Shown here piece by piece: positions 19,970 to 28,448 of a stretch of 64,000 nucleotides of DNA. The stretch spans positions 558,001 to 622,000 of the forward strand of contig NZ_JACWMS010000002.1 of NCBI RefSeq assembly GCF_014673215.1, read 5' to 3'. Numbering within the stretch: position 1 is the first letter of the stretch; the number at the start of each line of letters is the position of its first letter. The translations under genes were made by a program, and so were the position numbers. The stretch comes from Gordonia hankookensis. GTDB taxonomy: Bacteria; Actinomycetota; Actinomycetes; Mycobacteriales; Mycobacteriaceae. The notes below the pieces were generated by a model. It saw nothing but the letters and a program-made list of their open reading frames with translations, did no database searches and was not told the DNA's origin.

Positions 19970-20590
19970 TCACTGCCCGAGCATCTGCTTCATCTCACCG
20001 ATCTCCGCCTGCTGAGAGGCCTTGATCTGTTGCGCGAGAGCCCGTGAGGGACCGTCGATGCCACGCGCGAGTTCGTCATCGGCCATCGCGACCGCACCCT
20101 GGTGATGGCGGATCATCCCGTCGAGCCACAATCGGTCGAACTCCGTTGCGCGCGCGTCGGTGAGCGCGGCCATCTCGTCGTCGGCCATCATGCCCGACAT
20201 CGAGTGGCCGCCATCGCCGCCGTGGCCGGCGTGCTCATTCGACTCGGCCGGTTCGGCCGGGACGCCCCAGTCGGCGAGGCGGGTGGTCATCTGGTCGATC
20301 TCGGGTTGCTGGGCGTTCTCGATCCGCTCGGCGAGGGCACGGATCGCCTGCGTCGTGGTGCGTTCGTCGACGAGTTCGGCCATCGCGAGCGCCTGACGAT
20401 GATGCGGGATCATCATCTGGTTGAAGGCGATGTCGGCGTCGTTGTGCGACACCGACTCCGACCCGGCGACGGCCGAAGCGGAGGCCGAGGTCGCGGGCGA
20501 GCTCGTCGCCTGGTCGTCTGTGCCGGTCGAACACGCCCCGAGAAGGGCGGTCGCGAGCAGGATCGAGCATGCGGTTGTCTGTCGTTTCAT
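19970..20590 (-). CDS. DUF305 lipoprotein
   Basis: A 206-residue exported lipoprotein: the signal ILLATALLGAC places the lipobox Cys near residue 18. Two His-rich helical motifs, MMIPHHRQALAMAELV and GMIRHHQGAVAMADDEL, are the paired HHxxA signatures of DUF305 ferritin-like four-helix proteins, with a His/Met-rich linker (HAGHGGDGGHSMSGMM) that suggests copper binding. The ATG at 20590 follows AGAGGA; a longer frame to 20689 lacks this signal. It is coexpressed with the DUF6153 gene upstream. Confidence 0.87.
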   Translation of the reverse strand: MKRQTTACSILLATALLGACSTGTDDQATSSPATSASASAVAGSESVSHNDADIAFNQMMIPHHRQALAMAELVDERTTTQAIRALAERIENAQQPEIDQMTTRLADWGVPAEPAESNEHAGHGGDGGHSMSGMMADDEMAALTDARATEFDRLWLDGMIRHHQGAVAMADDELARGIDGPSRALAQQIKASQQAEIGEMKQMLGQ

Positions 20591-20696
20591 CGAAGAATCC
20601 TCTGCAGGAGTGGTGAATCCGACCCGCGCGGCATCCGGGTGGACGCGCGCAGGCAGGGCTGATCGGCGACCGGACACACAGTCCGGCACGAGCCCA

Positions 20697-21119
20697 TCAG
20701 CAGCGGATCACCTGCAATCGCAGATGTGTCGGGATGGCCCACGGAGGGGGTCGGCCCGCCCGCAGACGCAGCCACCCGCGCACCGAACGGAGCAACGGCG
20801 GGATGGGGAAGCCCCAGGCCAGTACGAGGACGGCCAGGATGATGACGTCGGGATCACCGGCACGGATGAACACGCACGCATGCTGATGCAGCCCGCAGTC
20901 GGTACCGCTCATCGTGGTGTCGTCGAGGACCCCGTGCTCTGCCGCTTGCATCACCGACGAGGACGGCGGATGGCCGGCGCCCGAGGGCTCATGATGACCG
21001 CCACCGGTCGCGCAATGCGCAACGACGGTGTGCATGATCAGGATCGCCGTCGCCACGGTCAGCAACAGACCGGCTCCGGGCGCGCTGCGGGGCAGCCTGC
21101 GGAGACGGACGATCGACAC
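20697..21119 (-). CDS. DUF6153-type small membrane protein
   Basis: A 140-residue protein with two probable spans (LLTVATAILIMHTVVAHCA and DPDVIILAVLVLAWGFPIP). A His-rich external loop (CATGGGHHEPSGAGHP) and two Cys in SGTDCGLHQHACVF come between them. It is frequently encoded beside DUF305 proteins, as here, and its His/Cys pattern would suit periplasmic metal handling, but no function is established. The start is GTG 21119 and it ends 107 bases before the DUF305 start. Confidence 0.75.
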   Translation of the reverse strand: MSIVRLRRLPRSAPGAGLLLTVATAILIMHTVVAHCATGGGHHEPSGAGHPPSSSVMQAAEHGVLDDTTMSGTDCGLHQHACVFIRAGDPDVIILAVLVLAWGFPIPPLLRSVRGWLRLRAGRPPPWAIPTHLRLQVIRC

Positions 21120-21129
21120 GCCGACGAGC

Positions 21130-22488
21130 CTACCGGGGCGCAGTCACCCCGGCCTCGGCCCCGGCTTCCGGCTGGGCCTCGGCCTCGGCCGCCTCACGTC
21201 GCTGCTTTCGCGGGATCAGCCAGTACTTGTCGACCAGATTCGCGACGACGATGACGAATGCCGCCAACGCCCAGCCGAGCAGGATGTCGAACACGTAGTG
21301 CTCGGCGGTGTAGACCAGCGTGAAGGCCATCGCGAGCGCGTAACCCATGAACAACGTCTTGCCCAGCGCCTTGACCCGAGGCCACATGAACAACGCCAGC
21401 AACATCGTGAGACCGGCGTGCAGCGACGGGATCGCCGCGACGAGGTTTGCCTTGCCCTGCCCCACCTCGACCAGCGTCGAGGCCGCGTGGATGTTCAGGA
21501 CGTTCCAGCCGCGGGCCGAGATCCGCTCGACGTACGGCGCCGCGCCGGGCTGCGTGGGCGTGACGTCACCGAGGATGCCGCCACCCGGTGCGCCTGCCTC
21601 GTTGGTCATGCACATCGGCTCGCGCGGATGGTCGACCACCTGCTCGGCGGTACAGCGAGCGGCCGCCCACGGCGGTGCGGCCGGGACCAGCGTGTAACCG
21701 ACCAGCGCGAGGAATGTCGTCGCCACGAAACACGCCGCGTAACGGCGCCACGCCGATCGATCACGCAGCCAGAGCACGGCCGCGGCCGCATACGGGACGA
21801 TGAAGTACGACATGTAGACGACGCTGGTGATGACCTCCCACCAGGGCGGGGACGCGCCTTTCAGGTGCTCCTGCAGCCACACCGTCGGATTGACGCCGAA
21901 CAGTGCATGGTCGACGTCGGGTGCCAGATGCCACTGTGTCGGCATGTCGACGATGCGCGCGACGTCGCGGGTCCAGTCGTAGAGCACGAGGATCAACGCG
22001 AACGGCAGCCAGTCGATGATCACGCTGATCGCCTTGCGCCGCCCGATGGTGGCGGCCAGCATGCCCAGACAGAGCAGGACGATCAGTTGCGTACGGTCGA
22101 AGGCCAGCCCGTTGAGGGCGACCTCGACGACCATGAACACGACCCAGGCAGCGATCGCGACGCGTCGGACCATGGTGAGGTCTCGAGGACTCCCTGGTTC
22201 GGGATCGGTCGACGCAGCGGCCGCGATGTCGTCGAGCACCGGTTCGACGCCGGACGGCTCGGTTTCCGGCGCAGATGTCTCGCCGGTCTCGGGTTCGCCG
22301 GCATCGGCGGCCCCGGAGTTGTCCGATCCGCTTGTCCCGTCGGGGTCCTCCCCGGACTTCTTGCTCACGGCACGGCGAGACTTCGATCTCGCATCATCGT
22401 CCGAGTCCTGGACGTCGACCGCGTCGTCAATGCTCACCCGAGATTCCTGCCCACCCACGCCCCCGCTCGGGGCACCCTGCGTATTCAC
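21130..22488 (-). CDS. PAP2/Aur1-type integral membrane phosphatase or phosphotransferase
   Basis: A 452-residue protein. An acidic Ser-rich cytosolic head of about 110 residues precedes six or so spans. The PAP2_3 motifs are visible late in the protein: PSLHAG (catalytic His) and EHYVFDILLG (second His with Asp). The Aur1/Ipt1-like family transfers or removes lipid-linked phosphate groups such as phosphoinositol; the exact reaction is unknown. A GTG 51 bases inside (after GGCAGGAAT) is an alternative start. It lies just upstream of the DUF6153 gene (10-base gap). Confidence 0.82.
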   Translation of the reverse strand: MNTQGAPSGGVGGQESRVSIDDAVDVQDSDDDARSKSRRAVSKKSGEDPDGTSGSDNSGAADAGEPETGETSAPETEPSGVEPVLDDIAAAASTDPEPGSPRDLTMVRRVAIAAWVVFMVVEVALNGLAFDRTQLIVLLCLGMLAATIGRRKAISVIIDWLPFALILVLYDWTRDVARIVDMPTQWHLAPDVDHALFGVNPTVWLQEHLKGASPPWWEVITSVVYMSYFIVPYAAAAVLWLRDRSAWRRYAACFVATTFLALVGYTLVPAAPPWAAARCTAEQVVDHPREPMCMTNEAGAPGGGILGDVTPTQPGAAPYVERISARGWNVLNIHAASTLVEVGQGKANLVAAIPSLHAGLTMLLALFMWPRVKALGKTLFMGYALAMAFTLVYTAEHYVFDILLGWALAAFVIVVANLVDKYWLIPRKQRREAAEAEAQPEAGAEAGVTAPR

Positions 22489-22573
22489 TTGCCGTCAGCC
22501 TAGTGATCATCGGGCGTTTGGTGACCAGCAAACCGCCGCGCGCCCGTCGCGGCCGCCGATTTCCCCTAGGATC

Positions 22574-22587
22574 GTGATCGGTATCAC
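22574..22587 (+). promoter_or_regulatory. Operator-like palindrome at the promoter of the 71-aa gene
   Basis: GTGAT-CGGT-ATCAC is an inverted repeat just downstream of a TAGGAT -10-like hexamer at 22567-22572, so it would cover the transcription start of the small gene at 22614. Confidence 0.45.
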
Positions 22588-22613
22588 ACCAATCGGACCT
22601 GGGGAGGAGTGCC

Positions 22614-22829
22614 GTGCCCGACCGTTACCTTCGATACGGCGACCAGCGCTACATCATCACCAAGGAGGCCGAGGCGAGACTCGATCGCGCCCTCGACTCG
22701 GTGTACGCCGAGGGCAGCCGCGGCCACGAATGGCTCAGTCTCTACAACGGTTCGCAGGCCCCGTGCCGACTCCTGATCGCGACCGGGGTCCCGATCACGA
22801 TCGAGACGGTGCCGGCCGTCGGCGAGTGA
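22614..22829 (+). CDS. Conserved-looking 71-residue hypothetical protein
   Basis: The GTG start follows a strong ribosome site (GGGGAGGAG, 4 bases away), and the codon pattern matches neighbouring real genes. The protein is soluble and has the core RYGDQRYIITKEAEARLDRA and PCRLLIATGVPITIETVP, suggesting a short alpha/beta fold. No family is recognised. It ends 26 bases before the endonuclease IV gene, which however seems to have its own leaderless promoter. Confidence 0.7.
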   Translation: MPDRYLRYGDQRYIITKEAEARLDRALDSVYAEGSRGHEWLSLYNGSQAPCRLLIATGVPITIETVPAVGE

Positions 22830-22843
22830 CGGCCGGCGCACAC

Positions 22844-22849
22844 TATCGT
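22844..22849 (+). promoter_or_regulatory. Leaderless -10 element of the endonuclease IV gene
   Basis: TATCGT lies 12 bases before the ATG at 22856, with no ribosome site between. This is the spacing expected when transcription begins on the start codon. Confidence 0.55.
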
Positions 22850-22855
22850 TGGCCC

Positions 22856-23626
22856 ATGCGCATCGGAGCACATCTGCGTGAGGACACCGACCCGCTGTCC
22901 ACCGCGAACGAACTCGGCATCGACGTCTTCCAGATGTTCGTCACCGATCCGCAGGGCTGGAAGAAGCCCGCGCCCCGACCGGATGCCGAGGCGATCCGCG
23001 ATTCGGCCATCGACGTCGTCGTGCACTCGAGCTATCAGATCAACGTCGCGAGTCTGAACAACCGGCTGCGGATGCCGTCCCGTAAAGCGGTCGAGCAACA
23101 GGCCACGGCCGCGGCCGAGCTCGGCGCGTTCGGACTTGTCGTGCACGGCGGCCATCTCCGTGACGGCGAGGATGCACGAGAGGGATTCGCAAACTGGCGC
23201 AAGCTCTTCGATCGCCAGGTCGACAAGGGCGGTTTCGGCGTGCCGATCCTGATCGAGAACACCGCGGGTGGTGACCACGCGATGGCCCGCACACTGGAGG
23301 CGATCGACCGCCTCTGGGAGTCGGTCGGCGATTTCGATCAGGCGGGCTTCTGCCTCGACACCTGCCACGCCTGGGCCGGCGGCGAGGACCTCGTCGGACT
23401 GGTGGAACGGGTCAAGGGCATCACCGGTCGCATCGACCTGGTGCACCTCAACAATTCGCGCGACGAGTTCGACTCCGGGCGGGACCGGCACGCGAATCTC
23501 GGCGACGGCCACATCGAACCAGCCGTCCTGGCCGCGGTCGCCAAGGCCGCGGGCGCGCCGGTGATCCTGGAGACGCCCGCCGAGGGCATCCCCGACGACC
23601 TGAGGTATCTACGCGACGCGCTCTGA
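22856..23626 (+). CDS. nfo: Endonuclease IV-like AP endonuclease (deoxyribonuclease IV)
   Basis: A 256-residue TIM-barrel AP-endonuclease-2 family protein for abasic-site repair. Zinc-ligand-bearing motifs are in place: VVHGGHL (His), ILIENTAGG (Glu), FCLDTCHAW (Asp and His), LVHLNNSRDEFDSGRDRHANL (His/Asp cluster, quoted only in part here as SGRDRHANLGDGHI), and VILETP (final Glu). An in-frame stretch runs far upstream, but it lies antisense to the PAP2 gene. The ATG at 22856 was chosen by homology and the -10 spacing. The last 18 bases overlap the convergent tetR gene. Confidence 0.88.
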   Translation: MRIGAHLREDTDPLSTANELGIDVFQMFVTDPQGWKKPAPRPDAEAIRDSAIDVVVHSSYQINVASLNNRLRMPSRKAVEQQATAAAELGAFGLVVHGGHLRDGEDAREGFANWRKLFDRQVDKGGFGVPILIENTAGGDHAMARTLEAIDRLWESVGDFDQAGFCLDTCHAWAGGEDLVGLVERVKGITGRIDLVHLNNSRDEFDSGRDRHANLGDGHIEPAVLAAVAKAAGAPVILETPAEGIPDDLRYLRDAL

Positions 23627-24190
23627 CCGCAGCAGCTCGACGGCAAGCGATCTCGCCTCGTCGAACGCGTCCTCGACGACGCCCATCCCCGCGGCGACGA
23701 GCGCCCCTTCGTGCAGCAGCATCAGTCGCGCCGCGATCGCCCCGGGTGCCCGCGTCCCCGCGGAGTCGACGATCCTGGTGAACAGCTCCAGCATCCATCG
23801 CTTCTGTCCGACGATGACGGGATAGGCGGGATGCGCGGGATCGCTGATCTCTGCATGGGCGTTGATCATGCTGCAGCCCTTGGGACCTCGCTCCGCGGCC
23901 CAGACGTGGCTCGCGTCGAAGACGGCGGACACCTGTGCGACCACACTGCTGTCGGCGGCCGCCAGCCGGTCGGCCAGGAATGCTCGCCATGAAGCGTCAC
24001 GGGCGAGCAGGTACTCCACCACGAGTCGCTCCTTCGACCCGAATCGGTCGTAGAGCGTCCTCTTGGTGACGCCCGCCCGCTCGGCGATCGCCTCCACGCC
24101 GACGGCGTGGATTCCCTGCGCATAGAAGAGTTCCGACGCGGCGTCCAGAATCGCCCTCGCCTTCGGCGTCCAATCGATCTCGGTGGTCAC
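23609..24190 (-). CDS. TetR/AcrR-family repressor of the adjacent EamA exporter
   Basis: A 193-residue protein. The N-terminal HTH IAERAGVTKRTLYDRFGSKE is typical TetR; the rest is an all-helical ligand domain. The GTG at 24190 lies one base from the region read by the divergent gene. A TAGTCT hexamer 13 bases upstream suggests a leaderless mRNA. Two ACCGATCGGT palindromes in the shared promoter region are its likely operators, controlling itself and the exporter. Confidence 0.88.
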   Translation of the reverse strand: MTTEIDWTPKARAILDAASELFYAQGIHAVGVEAIAERAGVTKRTLYDRFGSKERLVVEYLLARDASWRAFLADRLAAADSSVVAQVSAVFDASHVWAAERGPKGCSMINAHAEISDPAHPAYPVIVGQKRWMLELFTRIVDSAGTRAPGAIAARLMLLHEGALVAAGMGVVEDAFDEARSLAVELLRSERVA

Positions 24191-24247
24191 ATGACACAGA
24201 CTACACCGATCGGTAAAGTCGACCCAATGCCAACTTCACCGATCGGT
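24191..24247. promoter_or_regulatory. Divergent leaderless promoters with two TetR operators
   Basis: Forward promoter: -35 ATGACA at 24191-24196, 17-bp spacer, -10 TAAAGT at 24214-24219, transcription start on the ATG at 24227. The identical palindrome ACCGATCGGT occurs at 24205-24214 (between -35 and -10) and at 24238-24247 (inside the first codons of the exporter), centres 33 bp or about three helical turns apart. The arrangement would allow cooperative repression of both genes. Confidence 0.8.
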
Positions 24248-25213
24248 ATATCGGCACGCAGGTCGACTGTGTGGATCAGCGCCTGCCTCTCGATCCTGTT
24301 CGTCGCGTCCTGGTCGTCGGGGTTCATCGGGGCCAAGCTCGCAGCGTCCGACGCTCCGGCGACCACGCTGCTGATGTGGCGCTTCGTGCCCGTCGCCCTG
24401 GCCCTCGCCGTTGTCGCCGCAGTTCTCGAACGCCGCTCACCCGGCACCCGCCCGGCCCGGCGCGGCTGGGCGGTCCAGGTCGGGGTCGGCGCACTGTCGC
24501 AGTGCGGATACACCCTGACCGTGTACTGGGCGATCGGACTCGGCGTCAGCACCGGGACCACCGCGCTGATCGACGGCGTGCAACCGCTGGCAGTGGCCGT
24601 GCTGGCCGGACCACTCCTCGGCGCCGCCGTGAGCGGACGGCAGTGGATCGGACTCCTGCTCGGCGCCACCGGAGTGGTGATCGTGACGTGGACAGATGCC
24701 GCCACGTCGGCCACGGCCGCACCCTGGTGGGCCTATCTGGTCCCCCTCGCCGGGATGGCGAGCCTGGTCGCGGCCACCTTTCTGGATCGACGCGCGACCA
24801 CCACCCTGACCCGTACCGAGTCGCTCGCGGTCCACTGCATCACCTCGGCGATCATCTTCACCGCGATCTGCCTGGTCACCGGCACCGCGACGCCGCCTGC
24901 CGTGGCGGGGTTCTGGCTGGCGATCGCCTGGCTCATCGGAATGTCGACGCTCGGCGGATACGGCCTCTACTGGATCCTCGTGGACCGCCTCGGCATCACC
25001 TCGGTCAACGCATTGATGTTCCTCATGCCGCCGGTCACCACCCTGTGGGGCGCGGCGATGTTCGGCGAACCCCTCACTCCGACGACGGTCGTCGGACTCA
25101 CCGTCGCCCTTGGTGCCACGATCACCGTCGTTCACCCCCGCCGACGGCGCGAAAACCGTCCGTTTCGTCCGGCCCTCACGGCCGAAGTCCCTGCTGGTGG
25201 GCGTCAGTGCTGA
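24227..25213 (+). CDS. EamA/DMT-family exporter
   Basis: A 328-residue inner-membrane protein with ten predicted spans in two EamA repeats, for example LSILFVASWSSGFIGAKLA, then GALSQCGYTLTVYWAIGLG, and in repeat 2 WLIGMSTLGGYGLYWILVD and SVNALMFLMPPVTTLWGAAM. DMT exporters move small metabolites or drugs outward by proton exchange; the substrate is unknown. The ATG at 24227 was preferred over 24191 because the latter is the -35 element of the inferred promoter. Induced expression upon ligand binding to the divergent TetR is expected. Confidence 0.88.
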   Translation: MPTSPIGISARRSTVWISACLSILFVASWSSGFIGAKLAASDAPATTLLMWRFVPVALALAVVAAVLERRSPGTRPARRGWAVQVGVGALSQCGYTLTVYWAIGLGVSTGTTALIDGVQPLAVAVLAGPLLGAAVSGRQWIGLLLGATGVVIVTWTDAATSATAAPWWAYLVPLAGMASLVAATFLDRRATTTLTRTESLAVHCITSAIIFTAICLVTGTATPPAVAGFWLAIAWLIGMSTLGGYGLYWILVDRLGITSVNALMFLMPPVTTLWGAAMFGEPLTPTTVVGLTVALGATITVVHPRRRRENRPFRPALTAEVPAGGRQC

Positions 25214-25229
25214 TCACACCCTGATCGAG

Positions 25230-25278
25230 TTGGTCTGCGCACGGGATCGGAGGTATCCTGAGGTTACCGGCGAGTAAC
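25230..25278 (+). promoter_or_regulatory. fadE5 promoter with TTAC-N6-GTAA operator
   Basis: A promoter TTGGTC (25230-25235), 18-bp spacer, TATCCT (25254-25259) would start transcription near 25266. The 16-bp inverted repeat GTTACCGGCGAGTAAC at 25263-25278 sits on that start. Its TTAC-N6-GTAA core and spacing equal those of the sites at 32535-32550 and 40644-40659. Confidence 0.65.
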
Positions 25279-25336
25279 ATATGCGATCGCCGAACGACTC
25301 GTAGCCCACCCGGACTTGTCAGAGAAGGAAACTTTC

Positions 25337-27181
25337 ATGGGCCATTACAAGAGCAACATGCGCGACCTCCACTTCAACCTGTTCGAGATGTTCGACCTCG
25401 ACAAGGTGCTCGAAGAGGGTGACTTCGGCGATCTCGACCACGAGACGGCCGTCGACATGCTTCGCGAGGTCAAGACCCTGGCCGAGGGGCCGATCGCCGA
25501 GTCGTTCACCGAGGCCGACCGCAACCCGCCGGTCTTCGACCCGGAGACGCACAGCGTCGCGATCCCCGAGGGATTCACGAAGTCCTACAACGCCCTCGTC
25601 GAGGGTGGCTGGGACAAGATCGGCATCGCCGAAGAGCTCGGCGGCCTGCCCGCACCGCGGTCGCTCTACTGGGCCATCGGCGAGATGATCCTCGGCGCCA
25701 ACCCGCCTGTCTTCATGTACGCCGCGGGCTCGGGCTTTGCGAACATCTTCTTCGACAACGGCACCGACGAGCAGAAGAAGTGGGCCGCCATCTGCTCCGA
25801 ACGTGGCTGGGGCGCAACGATGGTGCTCACCGAGCCCGATGCAGGCTCGGACGTTGGTGCGGCCCGCACCAAGGCCGTCAAGCAGGAAGACGGCACCTGG
25901 CACATCGACGGCGTGAAGCGATTCATCACCTCCGCCGACCAGGACATGACCGAGAACATCTTCCACCTGGTACTCGCGCGTCCCGAGGGCGCAAAGCCGG
26001 GCACCAAGGGCCTGTCGCTCTTCTTCGTGCCGAAGTTCCACTTCGACCACGAGACCGGCGAATTGGGCGAGCGCAACGGCGTTTTCGTCACCAACGTCGA
26101 GCACAAGATGGGCATCAAGGCCTCGGCCACCTGCGAACTCAGCTTCGGCCAGCACGGCACGCCTGCCGTCGGCTGGCTCGTCGGCGAGGTGCACGACGGC
26201 ATCGCGCAGATGTTCGACGTCATCGAGCATGCGCGGATGATGGTGGGCACCAAGGCCATCTCCACTCTGTCGACCGGGTACCTCAACGCGCTGGACTACG
26301 CCAAGGAGCGTGTGCAGGGCGCCGATCTGACCCAGATGACCGACAAGACCGCGCCGCGCGTCACCATCACGCATCACCCGGACGTGCGTCGTTCGCTGAT
26401 GACCCAGAAGGCCTACGCCGAGGGTCTGCGCGCGATCTACCTCTACACCGCATCGCATCAGGATCCCGTTGCCGCTCAGATTGTCTCGGGCGCGGATGCC
26501 GAGATGGCGCACAAGGTCAACGACCTGCTGCTGCCGATCGTCAAGGGCGTCGGCTCCGAGCGCGCCTACGGCACCCTCGGCCACGAGTCGCTGCAGACCC
26601 TCGGCGGTTCCGGCTTCCTGCAGGACTACCCGATCGAGCAGTACATCCGCGACTCGAAGATCGACTCGCTCTACGAGGGCACCACGGCCATCCAGGCGCA
26701 GGACTTCTTCTTCCGCAAGATCATCCGCGACAAGGGCCAGGCCCTCGCCCATGTCTCGGGAGAGATCCAGAAATTCCTCGACAGCGAGGGTGGCAACGGT
26801 CGCCTGAAGACCGAGCGAGCCCTGCTGAAGACCGCCGTAGACGACGTGCAGGCGATGGCCGCGAGCCTCACCGGCTACCTGATGAACGCCCAGGAGAACC
26901 CGCAGGAGCTCTACAAGGTGGGCCTCGGCTCGGTGCGTTTCCTGCTGTCGGTGGGCGACCTCCTCATCGGGTGGCTGCTGCTGCGTCAGGCCGAGGTGGC
27001 CCTCGCCGCTCTGGATGCCGGCGCCGGGAGCGCAACGGATGACGACAAGTCCTTCTACGAGGGCAAGGTCGCCGTCGCCAGCTTCTTCGCGAAGTCCATG
27101 CTCCCGCTGCTGACCGCCGTCCGCGGCACCGTCGAGAACATCGACGCGGACATCATGGAGGTCGACGAAGCGGTCTTCTGA
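25337..27181 (+). CDS. fadE5: Acyl-CoA dehydrogenase FadE5
   Basis: A 614-residue flavoenzyme for the first step of fatty acid beta-oxidation. The length and the N-terminus [18 protein letters not shown] are those of mycobacterial FadE5 (Rv0244c), a broad chain-length enzyme. The FAD/substrate motif [10 protein letters not shown] is near residue 160, and the catalytic Glu region [15 protein letters not shown] is near residue 450. The ATG at 25337 follows AAGGAAA; an upstream GTG/TTG-type start at 25316 is less likely. It is monocistronic and ends at a strong terminator. The upstream palindrome suggests control together with fadA2/fabG4. Confidence 0.93.
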   Translation: MGHYKSNMRDLHFNLFEMFDLDKVLEEGDFGDLDHETAVDMLREVKTLAEGPIAESFTEADRNPPVFDPETHSVAIPEGFTKSYNALVEGGWDKIGIAEELGGLPAPRSLYWAIGEMILGANPPVFMYAAGSGFANIFFDNGTDEQKKWAAICSERGWGATMVLTEPDAGSDVGAARTKAVKQEDGTWHIDGVKRFITSADQDMTENIFHLVLARPEGAKPGTKGLSLFFVPKFHFDHETGELGERNGVFVTNVEHKMGIKASATCELSFGQHGTPAVGWLVGEVHDGIAQMFDVIEHARMMVGTKAISTLSTGYLNALDYAKERVQGADLTQMTDKTAPRVTITHHPDVRRSLMTQKAYAEGLRAIYLYTASHQDPVAAQIVSGADAEMAHKVNDLLLPIVKGVGSERAYGTLGHESLQTLGGSGFLQDYPIEQYIRDSKIDSLYEGTTAIQAQDFFFRKIIRDKGQALAHVSGEIQKFLDSEGGNGRLKTERALLKTAVDDVQAMAASLTGYLMNAQENPQELYKVGLGSVRFLLSVGDLLIGWLLLRQAEVALAALDAGAGSATDDDKSFYEGKVAVASFFAKSMLPLLTAVRGTVENIDADIMEVDEAVF

Positions 27182-27210
27182 TCGGTTCGTCGCTCACGAC
27201 ACACACCGAG

Positions 27211-27255
27211 AACTCCCACTCACACACGAAACATCGTGTGTGAGTGGGAGTTTTT
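27211..27255 (+). terminator. Intrinsic terminator after fadE5
   Basis: A perfect 19-pair stem (27211-27229 with 27234-27252), AACA loop, and a run of five T ending at 27255. It also separates fadE5 from the convergent nitroreductase gene. Loop and upper stem (CACACGAAACATCGTGTG) recur in the terminator at 28387. Confidence 0.92.
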
Positions 27256-27273
27256 CGTGTCGCCGCGGAGGCG

Positions 27274-27891
27274 TCAGGCCCAGGCCACGGCGGTCTCGGC
27301 GGGCACCCGGGGCAGCCGATCGAACCATGGGTTCTCACCGGGATGGCCGATGTTGACCACCAGATGGCTCTTCCACGTCGTGCCGGCAAAGAACTCGGCG
27401 TCGACACCCGCGCGGTCGAATCCGCCCATCGGGCCTGCCGCGAGACCGTGCGCCCGCACCGCGAGCAGGAAGACCCCGGACTGCAGAGCGGCGTTGTATT
27501 CGGCCATGCTCTCGACGATCTCGTCGGGCATCGACCCGAAGCGTTCGGCGAGCATCTCCGCGCGATCGGGGAAGGTCGTCGAGAAGTGGTCGTGGAACCG
27601 GCTGTCGTAGGCGAGCACCGCCACCGCGGGCGAGGCGAGGACCTTGTCGCGGTTGCTGTCCAGCATGTGGGGCGCCAACCGCTCCCGCCCTTCGGACGTG
27701 CGGATGAACAGTGCGCGCAGCGGCTGTCCGTTGCCGCCGGACGGCGACCACTTGGCGAGGTCCCAGATGCCGCGCAGTTCCTCGTCGGACACCGGGACAT
27801 CGGCGAACGAGTTGGCGGTGCGTGCGTCGGTGAACAACAGCGACCGGCCGGTGTCGTTCAGTGGTTCGAGGTCGCTACGGACGTCGATCAT
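27274..27891 (-). CDS. Nitroreductase-family protein (RutE/malonic-semialdehyde-reductase-like)
   Basis: A 205-residue FMN oxidoreductase. It has the segment ARTANSFADVPVSDEELRGI (FMN phosphate region), WSPSGGNGQPLRALFI (the conserved S/P-N-Q element) and GLAAGPMGGFD (re-face loop), the pattern of the RutE/HadB subgroup. It likely reduces an aldehyde, enone or nitro group with NAD(P)H. It is divergent from an HxlR regulator with an inverted repeat between them, so induction by the substrate or an electrophile is plausible. Confidence 0.88.
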   Translation of the reverse strand: MIDVRSDLEPLNDTGRSLLFTDARTANSFADVPVSDEELRGIWDLAKWSPSGGNGQPLRALFIRTSEGRERLAPHMLDSNRDKVLASPAVAVLAYDSRFHDHFSTTFPDRAEMLAERFGSMPDEIVESMAEYNAALQSGVFLLAVRAHGLAAGPMGGFDRAGVDAEFFAGTTWKSHLVVNIGHPGENPWFDRLPRVPAETAVAWA

Positions 27892-27911
27892 GGCATTGCT
27901 CCTGTGTTGAA

Positions 27912-27954
27912 TGTAGCTTGCTTTTGCGATGCTACTACTAAATTAGAAGCTACA
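27912..27954. promoter_or_regulatory. Putative HxlR operator (inverted repeat)
   Basis: TGTAGCTT at 27912-27919 and AAGCTACA at 27947-27954 are perfect inverted arms with a third GCTAC copy between them (27931-27935). They lie in the AT-rich divergent gap between the nitroreductase and hxlR genes. HxlR/DUF24 dimers usually bind such arms near their own and the target promoter. Confidence 0.6.
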
Positions 27955-27990
27955 CCGATCCGGATGGTGTTCGTTGATACCATCGACTCC

Positions 27991-28374
27991 ATGACCCCTC
28001 GTCGCGCGCCAACGGTGACCCCGGCCCCCGAGGCCGAACCACCTGCCTGCGACGCGACGCTCTCCCGGGCATTTCTGTTCCTCGGCAAGCGCTGGAACGG
28101 GCTGCTGCTCGGTACCCTCATGCACGGTCCGGCCGGTTTCGCCGAACTCAAACGCGGCCTGGGGATCAGCGATTCGATGCTGTCGGACCGCCTCAACGAA
28201 CTGACGAGGGCCAACCTCGTGGAACGCAGCGTCGACCCGGGCCCCCCGGTGACCGTGACCTACGCACTCACCGCCGACGGCAAGGCGATCTCGCCGGTTC
28301 TCGAGGCGCTCATCGAATGGGCGAGAAACCACCTCACCGAGGGCGCCTGCAGCGGCGACGACCTCAAACCCTGA
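27991..28374 (+). CDS. HxlR-family winged-helix regulator
   Basis: A 127-residue protein. The DUF24 core is clear: FLGKRWNGLLLGTLMHGPAGFAEL (helix and dimer contact), the recognition region GISDSMLSDRLNELTRANLV, and the wing VTVTYALTADGKA. Cys24 near the N-terminus (PPACDATL) sits where thiol-sensing HxlR/YodB proteins carry their redox Cys, so an electrophile or quinone response is possible. A TACCAT hexamer 13 bases upstream and no ribosome site suggest a leaderless start at 27991. Confidence 0.87.
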   Translation: MTPRRAPTVTPAPEAEPPACDATLSRAFLFLGKRWNGLLLGTLMHGPAGFAELKRGLGISDSMLSDRLNELTRANLVERSVDPGPPVTVTYALTADGKAISPVLEALIEWARNHLTEGACSGDDLKP

Positions 28375-28381
28375 TCAATGG

Positions 28382-28422
28382 AAAAATCCCACTGGCACAC
28401 GAAACATCGTGTGCCAGTGGGA
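28382..28422 (-). terminator. Intrinsic terminator between hxlR and the SDR gene
   Basis: A perfect 16-pair stem (28387-28402 with 28407-28422) and AACA loop. On the minus strand it is followed by five T (28386-28382), so it terminates the SDR gene; it probably also stops hxlR transcripts. Its loop and upper stem copy those of the terminator at 27211. Confidence 0.88.
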
Positions 28423-28448
28423 GTTCCGTCCGGATCGAGTGGTCGGGA

